DNA from: Micromonospora acroterricola
GTDB lineage: Bacteria; Actinomycetota; Actinomycetes; Mycobacteriales; Micromonosporaceae
Direction of reading: 5' to 3'
Assembly (NCBI RefSeq): GCF_003172955.1
Contig: NZ_QGKR01000151.1
Span: 1 to 32,642 of the forward strand
Length of the DNA: 32,642 nt
Below the pieces are notes generated by a model that did no database searches, was not told the origin of the DNA, and saw only the letters and a program-made list of their open reading frames with translations. The position numbers and the translations under genes are program-made. Shown here piece by piece: positions 15,679 to 23,702 of the stretch. The first letter of the stretch is position 1. Each line of letters begins with the position of its first letter.

Positions 15679-17253
15679 TCAGCCGACGGCGGTGGGGGAG
15701 GGGGTGGCGCTGCCGCCCTGCGGCGCCTCCGGTGCCATCAGCCGCACGATCTCCGCCTGGTCGGCCGGCGAGGGCAGGCCCCAGTCCGGGCGGTAGCCGT
15801 ACACCTCGTGCAGTGGGGTGGAGCCGGTGCGGCCGTCCAGGATCTCCACGGCGTCGGTGCCGATCAGGCCGGGGTGTTCGACGCCGCACGCCTCGGCGAC
15901 CTTGACCAGGTCCCGGCGCAGCGTCCGCAGGTAGTTGGCCGCCCGGACCGACTTCAGCGTCGGGTCCAGCCCGCGGGCCAGCCAGGCGTTCTGCGTCGCC
16001 ACGCCGGTGGGGCAGGTGTCGGTGTGGCACTTCTGCGCCTGGACGCAGCCGATCGACAGCATCGCCTCCCGACCCACGTTGACCAGGTCGCAGCCGAGCG
16101 CGAAGGCCACGATGGCGTTGTCCGGCAGGCCGAGCTTGCCGCCGCCGGCGAAGACCACCTGCTCGTGCAGGTCGTGCTCGGCGAAGACCTTGTACACCCG
16201 GGAGAAGCCCTGCTGGAACGGGAGCGACACCGAGTCGGTGAAGATTAGAGGGGCGGCGCCGGTGCCGCCCTCGCCGCCGTCGATCGTCACGAAGTCGACG
16301 CCTCGCCCGGTGTCCCGCATCAGGGTGGCCAGCTCCTGCCAGAAGCCCAGGTCGCCGACTGCGGACTTGATGCCGACCGGCAGGCCGGTCTCGGCGGCCA
16401 GCAGCTCCACCCAGTCGAGCAGACTGTCGCAGTCGGAGAACTCGGCGTGCCGGGACGGGCTGACGCAGTCCTGCCCCGCCGGGATGCCCCGGGTGGCGGC
16501 GATCTCGGCGGACACCTTCGCACCCGGCAGCAGCCCGCCGAGGCTGGGCTTGGCGCCCTGGCTCAGCTTGATCTCCAGTGCCTTCACCGGCGCGCTGGCG
16601 ACCAGGTCGCGCAGCCGGTCCAGGCTGAACCGGCCCTGCTCGTCCCGGCAGCCGAAGTACGCCGTGCCGAGCTGGAAGACCAGCTCACCACCGTTGCGGT
16701 GGTACGGCGACAGGCCGCCCTCGCCGGTGTTCTGCAGGCAGCCGGCGAGGGCCGCACCCCGGTTCAGCGCGGTGACGGCGTTGCCGGACAGCGAGCCGAA
16801 GCTCATCCCGGAGATGTTGACCACCGACTCCGGCCGGAATGCGCGAGCCCGGCCCCGGGCACCGCCGAGCACCTTGGCGCAGGGCAGCCGCACGTCGTGC
16901 CCGGCCGTCGGTGTCGACGAAGGCACGGCCCGGCCGAAGGTGCGGTGCTTGATGATCGGGTAGCCGGGGGTGTACTCGATGTCGTTGTCCGTGCCGAAGC
17001 CGAAGTAGTTGTTCTCCTGCTTCGCCGACGCGTACACCCAGCGGCGCTGGTCGCGGGTGAACGGGCGCTCCTCGTTGTTGCCGGCCACGATGTACTGCCG
17101 CAGCTCCGGCCCGATCGCCTCCAGCAGGTACCGGGCACGCCCGAGCACCGGGAAGTTGCGCAGCAGCGCGTGGTCGCGCTGCATCAGGTCCCGCGCGGCG
17201 AGCGCGGCGACGGCGGCGGTGACGGCGGGTACGGCGCGACGGGCCCATCTCAT
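15679..17253 (-). CDS. FMN-binding glutamate synthase family protein (GltB central-domain type)
   Basis: 524 residues from the ATG at 17253. The N-terminus (RRAVPAVTAAVAALAARDLM) is mildly hydrophobic and may be a membrane anchor. The body is the FMN-binding (beta/alpha)8 domain of glutamate synthases, with SGMSFGSLSGNAVTALNRG, EIKLSQGAKPSLGG, TIDGGEGGTGAAP and GCDLVNVGREAMLSIGC. The Cys pattern CVQAQKCHTDTC (Cx5CxxxxC) matches the [3Fe-4S] ligands of GltS. It lacks the amidotransferase domain and no partner subunit is nearby. Such stand-alone proteins are widespread but poorly characterised, so true glutamate synthase activity is doubtful. It is probably co-transcribed with the GNAT pair downstream. 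Confidence 0.92.
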   Translation of the reverse strand: MRWARRAVPAVTAAVAALAARDLMQRDHALLRNFPVLGRARYLLEAIGPELRQYIVAGNNEERPFTRDQRRWVYASAKQENNYFGFGTDNDIEYTPGYPIIKHRTFGRAVPSSTPTAGHDVRLPCAKVLGGARGRARAFRPESVVNISGMSFGSLSGNAVTALNRGAALAGCLQNTGEGGLSPYHRNGGELVFQLGTAYFGCRDEQGRFSLDRLRDLVASAPVKALEIKLSQGAKPSLGGLLPGAKVSAEIAATRGIPAGQDCVSPSRHAEFSDCDSLLDWVELLAAETGLPVGIKSAVGDLGFWQELATLMRDTGRGVDFVTIDGGEGGTGAAPLIFTDSVSLPFQQGFSRVYKVFAEHDLHEQVVFAGGGKLGLPDNAIVAFALGCDLVNVGREAMLSIGCVQAQKCHTDTCPTGVATQNAWLARGLDPTLKSVRAANYLRTLRRDLVKVAEACGVEHPGLIGTDAVEILDGRTGSTPLHEVYGYRPDWGLPSPADQAEIVRLMAPEAPQGGSATPSPTAVG

Positions 17254-17314
17254 GCCCGGGACTCTTTCCGCCCGCGCCGCCGGCCAAACCGGCCCGTGGC
17301 CGACGCCGCGCTGG

Positions 17315-17728
17315 TCAGGCCTGCGGCTGGGTGATGTTGACCATCCAGTCGATGCCGTACGGGTCGACGCACTGGCCGTACTCGTCGCCCCACATCTGCT
17401 TCTCCAGCGGCATGGTCACCGACCCGCGCGCGGAGAGCTGCTCCCAGTAGCCGCGAAGCTCGTCGGCGTTGTCGCCGCTGAGGCTGATCGCGATGGTGGT
17501 GCCGGGCACGTGGTTCATCCCGGGCGCGGTGTCCGACGCCATCAGGGTGAACCCGTTGGCGGACTCCAGCCGCGCGTGCATGATCTGGTCGGACAGGCCC
17601 GGCTCCGTGCTGCCGAACTCGCCGAAGGTGTTCATCGTCAGCTCGCCGCCGAACACGCGGTGATAGAACTCCATCGCCTCCCGGGCGGTGCCGGGGAAGT
17701 TCAGGTACGGGTTGAGTCGTGTCTGCAC
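17315..17728 (-). CDS. VOC family protein (PhnB/glyoxalase-like)
   Basis: 137 residues from the GTG at 17728, with AAGGAGGG upstream. It is a PhnB-type vicinal oxygen chelate protein: LNPYLNFPGTAREAMEFYHR at the start, VFGGELTMNTFGEFG, HARLESANGFTLMASD in the middle, and QMWGDEYGQCVDPYGIDWMV near the end. The fold uses two beta-alpha-beta-beta-beta units that often bind a divalent metal. The reaction catalysed is unknown. The gene is 61 bp upstream of the FMN/Fe-S protein on the same strand. Confidence 0.9.
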   Translation of the reverse strand: MQTRLNPYLNFPGTAREAMEFYHRVFGGELTMNTFGEFGSTEPGLSDQIMHARLESANGFTLMASDTAPGMNHVPGTTIAISLSGDNADELRGYWEQLSARGSVTMPLEKQMWGDEYGQCVDPYGIDWMVNITQPQA

Positions 17729-17820
17729 AGCACCCTCCTTGGTCCTGGTCGGCCCCATCGTGGCAGACCGGTGGAGGGTGGACGGTGAGGCGCGCCCGCG
17801 TTTGCGCTGGTTGCCGGGCT

Positions 17821-17851
17821 GGCGGCGGCACGGTGCGCCCGTGCCGCCGCC
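17821..17851 (-). terminator. Hairpin terminator after the amidase gene
   Basis: GGCGGCGGCACGG and CCGTGCCGCCGCC form a perfect 13-bp stem around a 5-nt loop, starting about 14 bp past the amidase stop codon on the minus strand. Confidence 0.75.
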
Positions 17852-17865
17852 GGTGCTCCCCAGGC

Positions 17866-18996
17866 TCAGCGGTGCCGGAACGACTGGCGGACATTTCCGC
17901 CGACGATCGCGCACCACGTGCTCGTGCTGAGCTTGCCGTTCCGCGGCAGCCCGTGCAGCGCCTGCAGGTCCTTCACGGCGTCCCGGGTCGCGTGGTCGTA
18001 GACCCCGGTGACGGTGACGGCGTACCCCTTGGTGAAGAGCATCTCCTGCACCGCGGTCACCGGCGGGCCGCTGGCGTGCTGGTCCAGCTCGGGCGCCAGG
18101 GTCTCCCAGGTCGGCGGGGTCAGCGTGGCGTCCACGTCGACCGCGATGCCGTTGCGCGCCTGCCAGTCCTGCACGGCGGTCACGGTCGCGGCGTCGAACG
18201 TGCCGCTGACCGTCACGGCGTAGCCGCGGAAGGCGAGCAGGTGCTGCACGACCCGGACCGACGGGGAGTTGACGAAGCGCCACAGGTCCGGCCAGCGGCG
18301 CGCCGGCACGTCGGCCAGGTCGGTGCCGAGGGCGGCGAACACCCGCCGGCGCAGCGCCGGGAACTCGCGGTAGAAGGCGGCGCCGGGGCACTGCGTGGTG
18401 CGGAAGTCCCAGTGGCCGAAGATGTCGTGCGCGTGCAGCCCGTACTGCCGGCAGACGGCGACGCAGAGCTTGACCAGCGAGTCGGTCAGCTCCTTCGGCG
18501 GGGTCTCGGTGACGTAGGTGCCCTCGTTCTCGATCCCGATGGCCCGACCGTTCTCGCCCGGGCAGTGCGCCGAGATCATCTGCCGGTCGCCGGCTTCGAG
18601 GCGCTCCAGGCTGCCCCGGCGTCCCTCCAGGACGTAACCGCCCCGGCTCACCGTGAAGTGCTGGCCGGTGTCCGACCAGCCGTTGCCGTCCATGTGCAGG
18701 TCCTGGCAGTCGTGGGCCAGCTTGACCGCCTGCTCGCGGGAGTAGTCCGTGACGTTCGGGAAAGCCATGTGGTGCACGATGATCTTGTTGGTGGCGATCG
18801 CGCTGACCGACAGCGGGTCCTTCGGCGGCCGGGCCGCCCACTCGTCGCAGCTGATGATCCAGTCCAGATCGGTGCCGGGGGCGGCGTGCGCGGCGCCCGG
18901 GAAGGCGAGTTCGCTCCCGACCACGGCGACCGTGGCCGCGCCGAGACCGGCCCGCAGCAGCGTCCGGCGGTCCACTTCGGAATGGTCGACGTGCAT
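17866..18996 (-). CDS. Tat-exported N-acetylmuramoyl-L-alanine amidase (PGRP type) with two peptidoglycan-binding domains
   Basis: 376 residues from the ATG at 18996, with GGAGGAG upstream. The signal peptide carries a twin-arginine motif (DRRTLLRAG) and ends at about residue 39 (GAAHA). The Amidase_2/PGRP domain (about 42-220) has IIVHHMAFPN with zinc-ligand His, IGIENEGTYV, and FGHWDFRTTQCPGAAFY with the second His and Cys ligands. Two C-terminal PG_binding_1-like repeats (about 240-310 and 310-375) contain SPSVRVVQHLLAFRGYAVTV and GPPVTAVQEMLFTKGYAVTV. It should hydrolyse the lactyl amide bond between muramic acid and the stem peptide outside the membrane. Tat export implies that it folds in the cytoplasm, probably with its zinc. 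Confidence 0.93.
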   Translation of the reverse strand: MHVDHSEVDRRTLLRAGLGAATVAVVGSELAFPGAAHAAPGTDLDWIISCDEWAARPPKDPLSVSAIATNKIIVHHMAFPNVTDYSREQAVKLAHDCQDLHMDGNGWSDTGQHFTVSRGGYVLEGRRGSLERLEAGDRQMISAHCPGENGRAIGIENEGTYVTETPPKELTDSLVKLCVAVCRQYGLHAHDIFGHWDFRTTQCPGAAFYREFPALRRRVFAALGTDLADVPARRWPDLWRFVNSPSVRVVQHLLAFRGYAVTVSGTFDAATVTAVQDWQARNGIAVDVDATLTPPTWETLAPELDQHASGPPVTAVQEMLFTKGYAVTVTGVYDHATRDAVKDLQALHGLPRNGKLSTSTWCAIVGGNVRQSFRHR

Positions 18997-19119
18997 GGTG
19001 TCTCCTCCTGCGGCCGACGGCGGGGGATGAAAAGTAGCTCCAATGGCCGCACGCTCATCGGAGGATATTGCCAAAACTCGCCCGCGCGCTAGAGGTCCAC
19101 CGTCCACAGACCGCCGCCA

Positions 19120-19809
19120 TCACTCCTCGATGGCGCCGCCGATCCGTCGCAGGTGCCGGCGGAAGGTGTACGCCGGGTCAGCATCGCGCCGCCGCAGGTA
19201 GTCGGCGAACCCGATCTGCCACCGCAGCGTCTCCCCGGACCGGACCCGCGCGGCCTGCTCCCGCTCCACCCGCCGGATCTCCAACGCCGTGGCCAGCACC
19301 TCGTCGCCCCGGTCGCCGGGCACGAACAGCACCCCGTCGTCGTCACCGAACACCAGGTCGTCCCGGCTCACCTCGTACCCGCCGAACCGGGCAGTGGCCA
19401 ACGCCGCCGGCTCCCGCTCGTCCAGGCGGGACGGACCGAGCGGACAGCTGCCGTAGCTGAACACCGGCAGACCGATCTCGATCAGCTCCGCCGTGTCCCG
19501 GTGCAGACCCCAGATCACCACCCCGGACACCCCGGCCGCGCCCGCCTCCAGCACCGCGAGGTCACCCACGCAGGCCTCGTCCGACCGCCCACCGTTGTCG
19601 ATCACCAGCACGTCGCCCGGCTCGGCCCGCTCGAACGCCTCCAGGAACACGTCGACGCTGCCGTAGTGCCGTACCGGCAGCACCCGCCCCGCCACCCGTT
19701 GACCCGGCTCGACCGCCCGGATGCCCGGTGGCGCCACCCGCGTCGGCACCCCCAGCCGGACGCACGCGTCCGCCACCAGCGCCGTCGACACCTCACCGAA
19801 CCTCTCCAC
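19120..19809 (-). CDS. RraA family protein
   Basis: 229 residues from the GTG at 19809, chosen for the GGAGGAGGGGG just upstream and because conserved sequence begins at VERFGEVSTALVADA. Further RraA-like features are LEAFERAEPGDVLVIDNGG, GVVIWGLHRDT (the Arg-Asp pair of the family's active or binding site) and LVFGDDDGVLFVP. Members include the RNase E inhibitor RraA and class II HMG/CHA aldolases. The family fold is clear. Which activity this one has cannot be told, and no aromatic-degradation genes are adjacent. It is divergent from the SPFH gene, across a region with two ATCACGTGAT palindromes. Confidence 0.88.
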   Translation of the reverse strand: MERFGEVSTALVADACVRLGVPTRVAPPGIRAVEPGQRVAGRVLPVRHYGSVDVFLEAFERAEPGDVLVIDNGGRSDEACVGDLAVLEAGAAGVSGVVIWGLHRDTAELIEIGLPVFSYGSCPLGPSRLDEREPAALATARFGGYEVSRDDLVFGDDDGVLFVPGDRGDEVLATALEIRRVEREQAARVRSGETLRWQIGFADYLRRRDADPAYTFRRHLRRIGGAIEE

Positions 19810-19906
19810 CCTCGCCCCCTCCTCCACGTCGGCGAGCCGCCATCGTAGGAATCCCGCACCCGGCCCCACGACGGCCAATCCCGAATCCCTGGCCCGACAC
19901 CCCTCG

Positions 19907-19916
19907 ATCACGTGAT
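19907..19916. repeat. Palindrome ATCACGTGAT, copy 1
   Basis: A perfect 10-bp palindrome in the divergent region between the RraA-like and SPFH genes. An identical copy begins exactly 48 bp further on. Paired identical palindromes suggest a regulator binding site. Confidence 0.5.
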
Positions 19917-19954
19917 GCTCCGCGGTTCGGAACGGCCCCCGACACCTCCTCGCC

Positions 19955-19964
19955 ATCACGTGAT
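19955..19964. repeat. Palindrome ATCACGTGAT, copy 2
   Basis: Second perfect copy of the same 10-bp palindrome. Its flanks differ from those of the first, so only the core is shared. Confidence 0.5.
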
Positions 19965-20073
19965 CATGAAGCGCGCGGTGCGCCGAGACGCAGCGGTCGA
20001 AGCGGCATGGCCGGTATCGGAACGGGTACCCGGCGCTCCGGGAGGCGGGCGCCTCCGGGGGAGCGCGGATGTC

Positions 20074-20949
20074 ATGGGAGCTGTCGTCGGCCTGGTCATC
20101 GTGGCCGTGGTCGTGGTGCTGGTGTTGTCACTCGGCGTCCGGCTGGTGCAGCAGTACCAGCGCGGCATCGTGTTCCGGTTCGGCCGGGTGCTGGAGCGGA
20201 TCCGCCAGCCGGGTCTGCAACTGATCATTCCGATCGCCGACCGGATGGTGCGGGTCAGCATGCAGACCACCGTGATCGGCGTACCGCCGCAGGGCGCGAT
20301 CACCCGGGACAACGTCACGCTCACCGTCGACGCGGTGGTCTACTACCGCGTGGTGGACCCGGTGAAGGCGCTGGTGAACGTGCACGACTATCCCTCGGCG
20401 GTGCTCCAGGTCGCCCAGACCGCGCTGCGCTCGGTGATCGGGCGGGCCGACCTGGACACCGTGCTGGGCGACCGGGAACGGGTCAACGCCGAGCTGAAGT
20501 CGGTCATCGACGCGCCCACCGAGAAGCCGTGGGGGCTGCTCATCGAGCGGGTGGAGGTCAAGGACGTCTCGCTGCCGGAAGGGATGAAGCGGTCGATGTC
20601 CCGGCAGGCCGAGGCGGAACGGGAACGCCGGGCACGGGTGATCGCCGCGGACGGCGAGTTCCAGGCATCGCGGCGCCTCGCCGATGCGTCCCGGGCGATG
20701 GAGGCCACGCCCGGCGCGTACCAACTGCGCCTGTTGCAGACGGTGGTGGACGTGGCGGCCGAGAAGAACAGCACGCTGGTCATGCCGTTCCCGGTCGAGC
20801 TGCTGCGCTTCTTCGACCAGCTTGCCCCGCACACCGCCGGGGCGGGCCGACCGGCGACACCCGCCGCGCCGGATCCGGAGCCGGTGACGGAACAGGTGGC
20901 CACCACCGCCGAGCAGGGCGACGACGGTTCGGCGGCCCCGGCGCGCTGA
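20074..20949 (+). CDS. SPFH/Band 7 (stomatin-like) membrane protein
   Basis: 291 residues from the ATG at 20074, with GGGGGAG upstream. The N-terminal TM helix (about 3-25) is very rich in Val. The SPFH domain (about 28-190) has RLVQQYQRGIVFRFGRVLER, the family entry motif, and RDNVTLTVDAVVYYRVVDP. A charged coiled-coil segment (RQAEAERERRARVIAADGEF) and a Pro/Ala-rich tail follow. SPFH proteins oligomerise at the inner membrane, organise microdomains and often control proteases or channels. A partner NfeD protein is not present. The next gene, 79 bp downstream on the same strand, encodes a channel-like membrane protein, so joint function is plausible. Confidence 0.93.
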   Translation: MGAVVGLVIVAVVVVLVLSLGVRLVQQYQRGIVFRFGRVLERIRQPGLQLIIPIADRMVRVSMQTTVIGVPPQGAITRDNVTLTVDAVVYYRVVDPVKALVNVHDYPSAVLQVAQTALRSVIGRADLDTVLGDRERVNAELKSVIDAPTEKPWGLLIERVEVKDVSLPEGMKRSMSRQAEAERERRARVIAADGEFQASRRLADASRAMEATPGAYQLRLLQTVVDVAAEKNSTLVMPFPVELLRFFDQLAPHTAGAGRPATPAAPDPEPVTEQVATTAEQGDDGSAAPAR

Positions 20950-21028
20950 GCGGCCGGCGTTTCCGCGCGTGGCGGCGGGGGTAGGTCGGGGCCGACCGTC
21001 CCGGCTGCCCCGCATGGAGGAAAACCCG

Positions 21029-22138
21029 ATGAGTGACAACGTCAGCGACGCGGTGGGCGACGCCCTCCGCTCGGTGATGCTCTTCCTGCCCAAGGCCGTC
21101 GCCTTCCTGGCGATCCTGGTGGCGGGATGGCTGATCGCCAAGGCCGTGCTGAAGATCGTGGAAAAGGTGCTGGAACGGGTGGGCTTCGACCGCGCCGTCG
21201 AACGCGGCGGTGTCCGCCGGGCACTGAGCCGCTCCCGGTACGACGCCAGCGACATCGTCGCGAAGCTCGTCTACTACGCGGTGCTGCTGCTGACCCTCCA
21301 GCTCGCCTTCGGCATCTGGGGGCCGAACCCGATCTCCGACCTGATCGCCGCCGTGGTCTCGTGGTTGCCCCGCGCCTTCGTCGCGATCGTCATCGTCGTG
21401 GTCGCCGCCGCCATCGCCAACGCCGTCAAGGACATCATCAGCGGCGCTCTCGGTGGCCTCTCGTACGGGCGGGTGCTCGCCGGCATCGCCTCGGTGTTCA
21501 TCCTCGGCCTCGGCGTCATCGCCGCGCTGAACCAGGTCGGCGTGGCCACCGCGGTCACCACGCCGGTGCTGATCGCCGTGCTGGCCACCGCCGGCGGCAT
21601 CCTCGTCGTCGGGGTCGGCGGCGGCCTGATCCGCCCGATGCAGAGCCGCTGGGAGGCGTGGCTGACCCGGGCGGAGCAGGAGTCGCAGCTGATCGCGACG
21701 CATGCCCGCGCCTACCGGGCCGGCCGCCGGGACGCCGAGGCCGAACTCGCCCGGCAGTCGACCGCCGGCACCGACCCGGAGGCCACCCAGGTGGTCACCC
21801 GCCCGGGCGACCCGGACGCGACACAGGTGGTGCGTCCCTCCGCCGACCCGGAGGCCACCCAGGTGGTGCGTCCCTCCGTCGACGCGGACGCCACCCAGGT
21901 GGTCAACCGGCCCGGGTTCGGCGCCGATGCGTCACCGGTGCCCACCCGGGCCTCCGTCGAGGACACCACGCAGGTGGTGTCCCCGCCGGCCGACCCGGAC
22001 GCGACGCAGACGGTGGGTCGCACCTCCACCGACGACACGACGCAGGTGGTGAGCGGCGGCGTGGTGCCCGACCAGCGGGCCAGCGACGACAACGAGACCA
22101 CCACGGTCATTCCGCCGATGGACCCGAAGCGCCGCTGA
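21029..22138 (+). CDS. Multi-TM protein of TM_helix/mechanosensitive-channel-associated type with a TQVV repeat tail
   Basis: 369 residues from the ATG at 21029, with GGAGG 8 bp upstream. About five TM segments lie between residues 12 and 205. The region contains paired TM_helix-type repeats (LPKAVAFLAILVAGWLIAKA and LPRAFVAIVIVVVAAAIANA) found in small-conductance mechanosensitive-channel-related proteins. The cytoplasmic tail (about 205-369) begins with a basic, helical segment. It then carries an array of about eight DPxATQVV-like units from residue 249 on, and ends with ETTTVIPPMDPKRR. No MscS beta domain follows the TM part, so channel function is inferred only from family. The Thr-x-x-Val units resemble phosphothreonine sites for FHA-domain binding. 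A strong terminator follows. Confidence 0.85.
   Translation: MSDNVSDAVGDALRSVMLFLPKAVAFLAILVAGWLIAKAVLKIVEKVLERVGFDRAVERGGVRRALSRSRYDASDIVAKLVYYAVLLLTLQLAFGIWGPNPISDLIAAVVSWLPRAFVAIVIVVVAAAIANAVKDIISGALGGLSYGRVLAGIASVFILGLGVIAALNQVGVATAVTTPVLIAVLATAGGILVVGVGGGLIRPMQSRWEAWLTRAEQESQLIATHARAYRAGRRDAEAELARQSTAGTDPEATQVVTRPGDPDATQVVRPSADPEATQVVRPSVDADATQVVNRPGFGADASPVPTRASVEDTTQVVSPPADPDATQTVGRTSTDDTTQVVSGGVVPDQRASDDNETTTVIPPMDPKRR
21773..22051 (+). repeat. In-gene tandem repeat encoding TQVV units
   Basis: Four contiguous 36-bp units (starting 21773, 21809, 21845 and 21881) each encode a 12-residue block with the core ATQVV. After a degenerate unit, three further copies follow with slightly different spacing. 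Units share much DNA sequence, for example GCCACCCAGGTGGT, so the array arose by duplication. Confidence 0.85.
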
Positions 22139-22149
22139 CACCAGGGGAC

Positions 22150-22183
22150 AGCGGGGCGGGATCCGTCGGGATCCCGCCCCGCT
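22150..22183 (+). terminator. Hairpin terminator after the TQVV membrane protein gene
   Basis: AGCGGGGCGGGATCC and GGATCCCGCCCCGCT form a perfect 15-bp stem with a 4-nt loop, 12 bp after the stop codon. Confidence 0.85.
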
Positions 22184-22344
22184 CCGCGTCGTCAGGCTCG
22201 CCGAAAGCGCTGGCCGCCGGCGCGCGGCCGGTCTAGCATCGCCGACATGACCTGGCGACATTGATCCAGCGCCGTAGGCCGATCCCGTGGGCCGCCGCGG
22301 GCACCGCACGTCCGGTGTCCGTCTCCACTCCCACGGAAGGCCTC

Positions 22345-23646
22345 ATGACCCGCATCACCGCACGCGTGCCCGACCCACCGGTCCGCCGGCTGACGACCAC
22401 CCTCTACGGGTACGCGTTCCTCAGTGACCTCGTCCTGCTCTACCCGGTGTACGTGCTGCTCTTCGCCGACACGGGGCTGTCGGTGGGGCAGATCTCCTCG
22501 CTCTTCGTCATCTGGTCGGCCGCCGGCATCCTGTTCGAGGTGCCCTCCGGCGCCTGGGCCGACGCGGTGTCCCGCCGGCTGCTGCTGCGCCTCGCGCCGC
22601 TGGTGACCGCCGCCGCGTACGCGCTCTGGGTGCTGGTCCCGTCGTACCCGGCTTTCGCGGTCGGGTTCCTGCTCTGGGGCGCGGGCGGTGCGTTGGTCTC
22701 CGGCGCCCTGGAGGCGCTGGTCTGGACCGAGCTGGACCGGCTCGGCGCGGCCGGCCGGTACCCCCGGGTGCTCGGCCGGGCCCGGACGGCCGGTGTCCTG
22801 GGTGTGCTGGTCTCCGGGGTGCTCGCCGGCCCGGTGCTCGCCCTCGGCGGCTACCCGGCTGTCGGCGCGGCCAGCGTGCTCGCCTGTCTGCTCGCCGCCG
22901 CGGTCGCCGGGCGCTTTCCGGAGCACCGTTCCCGGCCGGGTGTCGTCGCCGGAGGGCGGGACCCGGCGCCGCCGTCCGGCGCGGACGACGACACGGACCT
23001 GGGGTGGTGGGACACGCTGCGGGCCGGGGTGGCGCAGGTCCGCACGCGTCCACCGGTACGGGCGGCCGTGCTGCTCGTCGCGGTGGTGGCCGCCGACTGG
23101 GGCGCCCTGGACGAGTACACACCTCTGCTCGCCCTGGACACCGGCGTCGGGGCGCAGGCCGTGCCGCTGCTGCTCCTGCTGCTCTGGGCCGGGGTGACCA
23201 CCGGTGGGCTGCTCGCCCCGGCGGGAGAGCGGCTGAGCGGTCGGGGCTACGCCACCCTGCTCGCCGTCGTCGCCGTCACGCTGGCCGGGGGCGCCCTCAT
23301 GGCGCACCCGGCGGGGTTCGTGCTGCTCGCGGTGGCGTTCGCGGCCGCGCAACTGGCCACCGTGCTGGCCGACGCGCGGCTCCAGGCGCGGATCACCGGC
23401 AGGAGCCGTGCCACCGTCACGTCGTTGGCCGGCATGGCCACCGACGTGCTGATCATCGTGACCTACGTCGGCTACGGCCTCGTCGCCACCGTGGCCGGCA
23501 ACGCGGTGGCGTTCGCGGTGGCGGCCGGGCCGTACCTCATGGTGGCGCTGGTGCTGCTGGTCCGGCGCCGGCGGTCGCGCGCCCGGCCCACCACCGGCGT
23601 GGCCCGCCGTGACGCCCGCGCCTGCAGTGCGGCCGGTGGTCGGTGA
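22345..23646 (+). CDS. MFS transporter
   Basis: 433 residues from the ATG at 22345, with GGAAGG 4 bp upstream. It has about 12 hydrophobic helices and the MFS loop 2-3 signature region (VPSGAWADAVSRRLLLRLAP, a variant of GxxxDxxGRR). A variable cytoplasmic loop (about 195-220) splits the two six-helix halves. It is predicted to be a proton-driven exporter in the cytoplasmic membrane. The substrate is unknown, and no regulator or biosynthetic gene sits beside it. It converges on the VOC gene. Confidence 0.9.
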   Translation: MTRITARVPDPPVRRLTTTLYGYAFLSDLVLLYPVYVLLFADTGLSVGQISSLFVIWSAAGILFEVPSGAWADAVSRRLLLRLAPLVTAAAYALWVLVPSYPAFAVGFLLWGAGGALVSGALEALVWTELDRLGAAGRYPRVLGRARTAGVLGVLVSGVLAGPVLALGGYPAVGAASVLACLLAAAVAGRFPEHRSRPGVVAGGRDPAPPSGADDDTDLGWWDTLRAGVAQVRTRPPVRAAVLLVAVVAADWGALDEYTPLLALDTGVGAQAVPLLLLLLWAGVTTGGLLAPAGERLSGRGYATLLAVVAVTLAGGALMAHPAGFVLLAVAFAAAQLATVLADARLQARITGRSRATVTSLAGMATDVLIIVTYVGYGLVATVAGNAVAFAVAAGPYLMVALVLLVRRRRSRARPTTGVARRDARACSAAGGR

Positions 23647-23685
23647 GCCAGAGGCCCGACCAGCGGACGTCCCGCTCGTCAGCCG

Positions 23686-23702
23686 GGCGGGCTCAGCCCG
23701 CC
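23686..23702. terminator. Short hairpin between the MFS and VOC genes
   Basis: GGCGGGCT-c-AGCCCGCC is a perfect 8-bp inverted repeat that includes the VOC stop codon region. The one-base centre would open to a larger loop. It may be a bidirectional terminator for these convergent genes. Confidence 0.4.

Noticed and set aside
21773..22051. Repeat array considered as CRISPR
   Set aside because: The 36-bp periodicity is in frame, has no distinct spacers, and encodes a regular protein repeat.
22192..23352. 386-codon minus-strand frame opposite the MFS gene
   Set aside because: It is a shadow of a clear 12-TM transporter, with typical Arg/Gly/Gln-rich shadow composition.
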